Part shown: positions 60,833-64,000 of the stretch, piece by piece
How positions within the stretch are numbered: position 1 is the stretch's first letter
How the letters are laid out: every line of letters begins with the position of its first letter
Assembly (NCBI GenBank): GCA_013298775.1
Contig: JAAFIV010000003.1
Span: 1-64,000, forward strand
Source of the DNA: Ignavibacteria bacterium
GTDB taxonomy: Bacteria; Bacteroidota; Ignavibacteria; Kapaibacteriales; UBA4661
Length of the DNA: 64,000 bases
Reading direction: 5' to 3'
Notes under the pieces: generated by a model
The model's input: the letters and a program-made list of their open reading frames with translations, nothing else
Told to the model about the DNA's origin: nothing
Databases searched by the model: none
Position numbers and translations under genes: made by a program

Positions 60833-62557
60833 ATGAATATTCTCGGAATGTTTGCCCCTGGACCCAATCCCAGCGCGGCGTTGCTCGTGGACGGAAAACT
60901 CGTTGCGTGGGCAGAAGAAGAACGCTTTAATCGCATCAAAACGTCACCCGACAATTTCCCCTTTCAAGCGGCAAAATTCTGTTTGGAAAAAGCAGGCTTG
61001 CATTTGGACCAAATTGACCATATCGCCTACGGTTGGGATTGTACGCGCTATGCCTTGCAAGCACCCATTTTCTACGAGGAGCAGCACACCAAATACCCCG
61101 ACACGCACGCCTACAACAAGCTCCAACAGTCATACCGCCTGAACTTGTATCACCCCGACCGCATTGAACAAACCTTGCGTTTGGGCTTACGCGCCTTGTC
61201 ACCGACGAACAGCGTTCCACCAGTGAAATATTACTCGCATCACTTATCCCATGCGGCTTCGGCGTTTTTTGCATCGGGGTTTGAGGAAGCAAATATCATC
61301 AGCATTGATGGCTCCGGCGAAGAAATTACCACGCTTTTGGCGTATGGCAAAGGCACGAATATCGAAACACTCGACACCTACAAACTCCCGCATTCGCTGG
61401 GCGGCGTGTATGCGACCTTCACCGAGTTTCTAGGGTTTAAGCCTTACATGGACGAAGGTAAGGTAACAGGTCTCGCTGCCTACGGCAAATATGACCAAGA
61501 ATTGCAAGACAAGCTCGATAAAGTCTTGTCCTTCGATGCAGAAACAGGGCATTACGCTGTGAATCCATACATGCGCTTTATCGGCAAACACAGCTACGGA
61601 CGGCGGTTTACCGATGAATTTATTGACCTTTTCGGTAAGCCGCGAAGCAAGCAAATATCAGCCCTTGAAGCTCCCTATCCTGACCTCGCCTTTGCGGTGC
61701 AATGGCGTTTGGAGCAAGTTGTGATGGGGCTTGCAAAGCGAATGCACCACAAAACAGACTCGAAAAATTTCTGTTTGGCAGGCGGCGTAGCCATGAACTG
61801 CGCAATGAACGGTAAAGTGGCGCAAATGGACATTGTGCAGAAACTTTTCGTGCAGCCCGCCGCGACTGATAACGGCGTTTCGCTCGGCGCAGCACTGCTT
61901 TCGGCAAATGAAGCAGGAGAAAACGTCCGCTTCCAGATGGCGCATACCAACTGGGGTTCGAGCTATTCCGATGAAGAAATCGAACGCGCTTTGAAGAATG
62001 CAAAAGTGCAGTATCGCAAAAGTACGAATCTTGCCGCAGAGACCGCACAGATGCTTGCTGCTGGGAAAATTGTGGCATGGATGCAAGGCGCAATGGAAGT
62101 TGGCGCACGTGCCTTAGGAGCGCGGTCAATCCTTGCTTCGCCGATATTTCCCGATATGAAAGACAAGCTCAATCTCGAAGTAAAACACCGTGAAACTTGG
62201 CGACCCTTTTGCCCGTCTATCAAAGCAGAAAGCTACGAGCGATTTATTCCAAGCGGCGTAGATTCAGCATTTATGGTGGTTGCGCTGCCATTCTCCGAGA
62301 AAGAAAAATCAAACGTGCCGTCGTGCGTCCATGTTGATGGAACCGCTCGCACACAGCGCGTTACGAAGGAAGCACATCCCTTGTTCTGGAGCGTGTTGGA
62401 CGAATTTGAAAAACTCACAAGCTACGGCATTTTGATAAACACATCCTTCAATGTGCAAGGCGAACCAACGGTTTGTACGCCCCAAGACGCGCTTCGGTGC
62501 TACTTCTCGACGGGTTTAGACGCGCTTGTGATAGGTAGTTTTATTTTGACGAAATAA
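60833..62557 (+). CDS. Carbamoyltransferase (NodU/CmcH/TobZ family)
   Basis: A 574-aa cytoplasmic enzyme that transfers a carbamoyl group from carbamoyl phosphate to a hydroxyl of a sugar or antibiotic precursor. The Kae1-like N-terminal domain has the metal-binding His cluster H136, H137, H140 (SHHLSHAASAFF), ISIDGSGEEITT, LAGGVAMNCAMNGK and QPAATDNGVSLGAALL. The C-terminal domain has AMEVGARALGARSILASP and KHRETWRPFCPSIKAE. All active regions are intact. It is the last biosynthetic gene of the glycan cluster, making O-carbamoylation of the sugar a likely modification. Confidence 0.93.
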   Translation: MNILGMFAPGPNPSAALLVDGKLVAWAEEERFNRIKTSPDNFPFQAAKFCLEKAGLHLDQIDHIAYGWDCTRYALQAPIFYEEQHTKYPDTHAYNKLQQSYRLNLYHPDRIEQTLRLGLRALSPTNSVPPVKYYSHHLSHAASAFFASGFEEANIISIDGSGEEITTLLAYGKGTNIETLDTYKLPHSLGGVYATFTEFLGFKPYMDEGKVTGLAAYGKYDQELQDKLDKVLSFDAETGHYAVNPYMRFIGKHSYGRRFTDEFIDLFGKPRSKQISALEAPYPDLAFAVQWRLEQVVMGLAKRMHHKTDSKNFCLAGGVAMNCAMNGKVAQMDIVQKLFVQPAATDNGVSLGAALLSANEAGENVRFQMAHTNWGSSYSDEEIERALKNAKVQYRKSTNLAAETAQMLAAGKIVAWMQGAMEVGARALGARSILASPIFPDMKDKLNLEVKHRETWRPFCPSIKAESYERFIPSGVDSAFMVVALPFSEKEKSNVPSCVHVDGTARTQRVTKEAHPLFWSVLDEFEKLTSYGILINTSFNVQGEPTVCTPQDALRCYFSTGLDALVIGSFILTK

Positions 62558-62575
62558 CTTTACGGAAAAAACATC

Positions 62576-63235
62576 ATGGATTTTCAAGCAATTTTCCAAA
62601 ATCTGCTCGTAACGATGCCGATTTTCCTTCTCTCGCTCTCGGTTCACGAAGCTGCACACGCAGCAACGGCGTACTATCTCGGCGACCCAACGGCGCGGGA
62701 TTTGGGGCGCGTTACCATCAATCCCGTGCCGCATATTGACCCCATTGGCACGATTCTCATGCCGATTATTTCCTCGCTCATGGGCGGTTTTGCGATGATT
62801 GGCTGGGCAAAACCCGTCCCGATTGATTGGCGAAACTTGCGCAATATCAAACGCGATGACACCTTGATTGCCGTTGCGGGACCAATATCAAACCTTATCT
62901 TGGCGTTTGTCTTTGTGGCAGGATTAGCCGTCGTTGGCTCTGGCGTGATTGATACCGCTCCCGGCACGGCTGGCGAGCTTTTGTACCGCTTTTCGCGCTA
63001 CGGCTTGATTATCAACGTCGCGCTTGCCATGTTCAATATGATTCCTATTCCGCCTCTGGACGGCTCGCACGTGCTTGCAAACGCCCTTCCGAACGACCTT
63101 GCGGAAAAGTATCGCTCCTTCAGTATGTACGGTATTTTTCTTTTGCTGATTTTGCTGAATTTCACGCCGCTCAGCCGCGTTCTCAATACCGTGATTGGCA
63201 GCGTGGTAAGCCTGTATTTACGCCTTGTTCCGTAG
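62576..63235 (+). CDS. Site-2 protease family (M50) membrane metalloprotease
   Basis: A 219-aa integral membrane protease. The zinc motif HEAAH (H24, E25, H28) lies in the first helix, and the second motif contributes Asp in NMIPIPPLDGSHVL. About five transmembrane segments are visible, with GRVTINPVPHIDPIGTI following the first. This is the short, PDZ-less group of M50 proteins found across bacteria. It starts 19 bp after the carbamoyltransferase stop, but its job in regulated intramembrane proteolysis is independent of glycan synthesis as far as known. Confidence 0.92.
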   Translation: MDFQAIFQNLLVTMPIFLLSLSVHEAAHAATAYYLGDPTARDLGRVTINPVPHIDPIGTILMPIISSLMGGFAMIGWAKPVPIDWRNLRNIKRDDTLIAVAGPISNLILAFVFVAGLAVVGSGVIDTAPGTAGELLYRFSRYGLIINVALAMFNMIPIPPLDGSHVLANALPNDLAEKYRSFSMYGIFLLLILLNFTPLSRVLNTVIGSVVSLYLRLVP

Positions 63236-63319
63236 TTATGATGATGCAATGTTTGCCGTAACAATTTTCTCACAATCTCTCCTTCTTTCGCCTTCCTGTT
63301 GCTTGACTTGGGGCTTCTC

Positions 63320-64000
63320 ATGGTGCATAAAGCAGAAATCATACTTCAGCAAAAGAGTTTGGCAATGAGCAGACAAAAGAGTCTGTTCTACCGAAGCCAG
63401 TATTCATCCGTAGCGCAGACACTCTTGTCTGCGCCAAACATCTGTGCGCCAAACATCACTTTGTGCATCATTGCATTTTTTTTCCTTCATACACTTCTTT
63501 TCGCACAGCTCACTTCCTCTCGCCAAACACAAGCAATGACAAGGCTTGGCGGGGATTTATCCTTCCAGCATATTTCCGTCGAGCAGGGACTTTCGCAGCC
63601 GAATGTGTATTCGATTGCGCAAGACCGCACTGGCTTTATTTGGGTGGCAACCGCCGACGGACTGAGCCGCTACGATGGCTCTACCTTCAAGGTTTTTCGC
63701 CGTGTTGCGGGCGATAAAACGTCCTTATCCGATAACTTTGTTGTCAAATTATTTTCCGATAGCAAAGGCACACTCTGGATTGGCACACGCGATGGCGGCT
63801 TGAATCGCTACAATCCAATACAAAGTACCTTCACGCACTTCAAACATCGTGCAAACGACGCGCAGAGTTTGAGTCATAATTTCGTTACTTCATTTGCGGA
63901 GGATGCCGAAGGAAGGCTCTGGGTTGGCACAGAGGACGGTCTGAATGTGCTGAATGCGCAAACAGGCGTGTGTACGCGCTTTCTGCCTGGCACCAATGTT
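63320..64000 (+). CDS. Two-component-type beta-propeller (Reg_prop) protein, N-terminal part, cut by the window end
   Basis: An open frame that runs off the window; about 227 residues are visible. After a hydrophobic signal (LCIIAFFFLHTLLFAQ) the mature part begins DLSFQHISVEQGLSQPNVYS, then propeller blades with the Reg_prop pattern IAQDRTGFIWVATADGLSRY, SDSKGTLWIGTRDGGLNRYN and AEDAEGRLWVGTEDGLNVLN. These are the sensor blades of hybrid two-component proteins, so a kinase or AraC/LuxR output probably follows beyond 64000. The start is uncertain: ATG 63320 (shown), ATG 63365 and TTG 63461 are all in frame. The frame from the first two crosses palindrome B' (63367-63437). Confidence 0.88.
   Translation, partial: MVHKAEIILQQKSLAMSRQKSLFYRSQYSSVAQTLLSAPNICAPNITLCIIAFFFLHTLLFAQLTSSRQTQAMTRLGGDLSFQHISVEQGLSQPNVYSIAQDRTGFIWVATADGLSRYDGSTFKVFRRVAGDKTSLSDNFVVKLFSDSKGTLWIGTRDGGLNRYNPIQSTFTHFKHRANDAQSLSHNFVTSFAEDAEGRLWVGTEDGLNVLNAQTGVCTRFLPGTNV
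63367..63437. repeat. Palindromic repeat family B variant (B'), copy 2, inside the propeller gene's 5' end
   Basis: AGCAGACAAAAGAGTCTGTT pairs imperfectly with GCGCAGACACTCTTGTCTGC, with the subfamily loop ACCGAAGCCAGTA, as at 38907-38970. It is open in the frame of the downstream propeller protein and ends about 25 bp before its signal peptide. Confidence 0.82.

Noticed and set aside
63463-63717. 84-residue frame at the window end
   Set aside because: It is a shadow frame; the true product is the Reg_prop protein in another frame running off the window.

Overview
The window looks like chromosomal DNA of a Gram-negative member of the Bacteroidota/Chlorobiota/Ignavibacteria (FCB) assemblage, possibly a Kapabacteria-type lineage. 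Three signs support this. Two secreted proteins end in type IX secretion (T9SS, Por) sorting domains and a third looks like the T9SS lipoprotein PorW/SprE. Two promoter-like sites fit the Bacteroidota pattern TTG-N20/21-TAnnTTTG. Many genes lack a clear Shine-Dalgarno sequence. The phylum call is inferred from gene content, not from a marker tree. I saw no tRNA, rRNA, CRISPR array, insertion sequence or phage gene.

Layout. 0.2-4 kb (minus): an NtrC-type response regulator and a TPR lipoprotein. 4.4-12.8 kb (plus): DUF3467 protein, GH57 glucan enzyme, ClpS, FtsW/RodA, RpiB, 3-methyladenine glycosylase, an RmlD-like reductase and a leucine-rich-repeat protein. 13-21 kb: an envelope block with a membrane-anchored periplasmic protein, two probable outer-membrane proteins and a VWA-OmpA protein. 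21-30 kb: two T9SS cargo proteins (a 1434-aa glycine-rich/ASH protein and a PGRP-type amidase) flanking a Big_5 lipoprotein. 30-36.5 kb: REC-histidine kinase, exported amidase, GltD, a 58-aa Lys/Glu peptide, ribosomal protein L19 and a CNCGHL protein. 36.7-43.7 kb: outer-membrane proteins, an RsbW-like kinase, TsaB, and a divergent SDR/TetR pair with two matching 16-bp palindromic operators.

43.8-62.6 kb is one long co-oriented surface-glycan cluster: hexapeptide acyltransferase, ABC exporter, methyltransferase, PhyH oxygenase, GNAT, capsule-type transferase, PseB, PseC, PseG, two formyltransferases, PIG-L deacetylase, N-acetyl sugar amidotransferase and a NodU/CmcH carbamoyltransferase. The enzymes point to a pseudaminic-acid-like sugar with variable N-substituents (acetyl, formyl, acetamidino). 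PseI and PseF are not in the window. Small accessory genes (a clan AA aspartic protease, two Uma2 proteins, one of them frameshifted at a C5 run) are scattered in the cluster. The window ends with an M50 protease and the start of a two-component-type beta-propeller protein.

Intergenic DNA is loaded with imperfect palindromic repeats of at least six families. Several sit across the 5' ends of genes, where they now supply the apparent start codon or N-terminal extension of exported proteins (25.3, 36.7 and 63.4 kb). This repeat-to-N-terminus pattern, the glycan cluster and the envelope block are the most unusual parts of the window.
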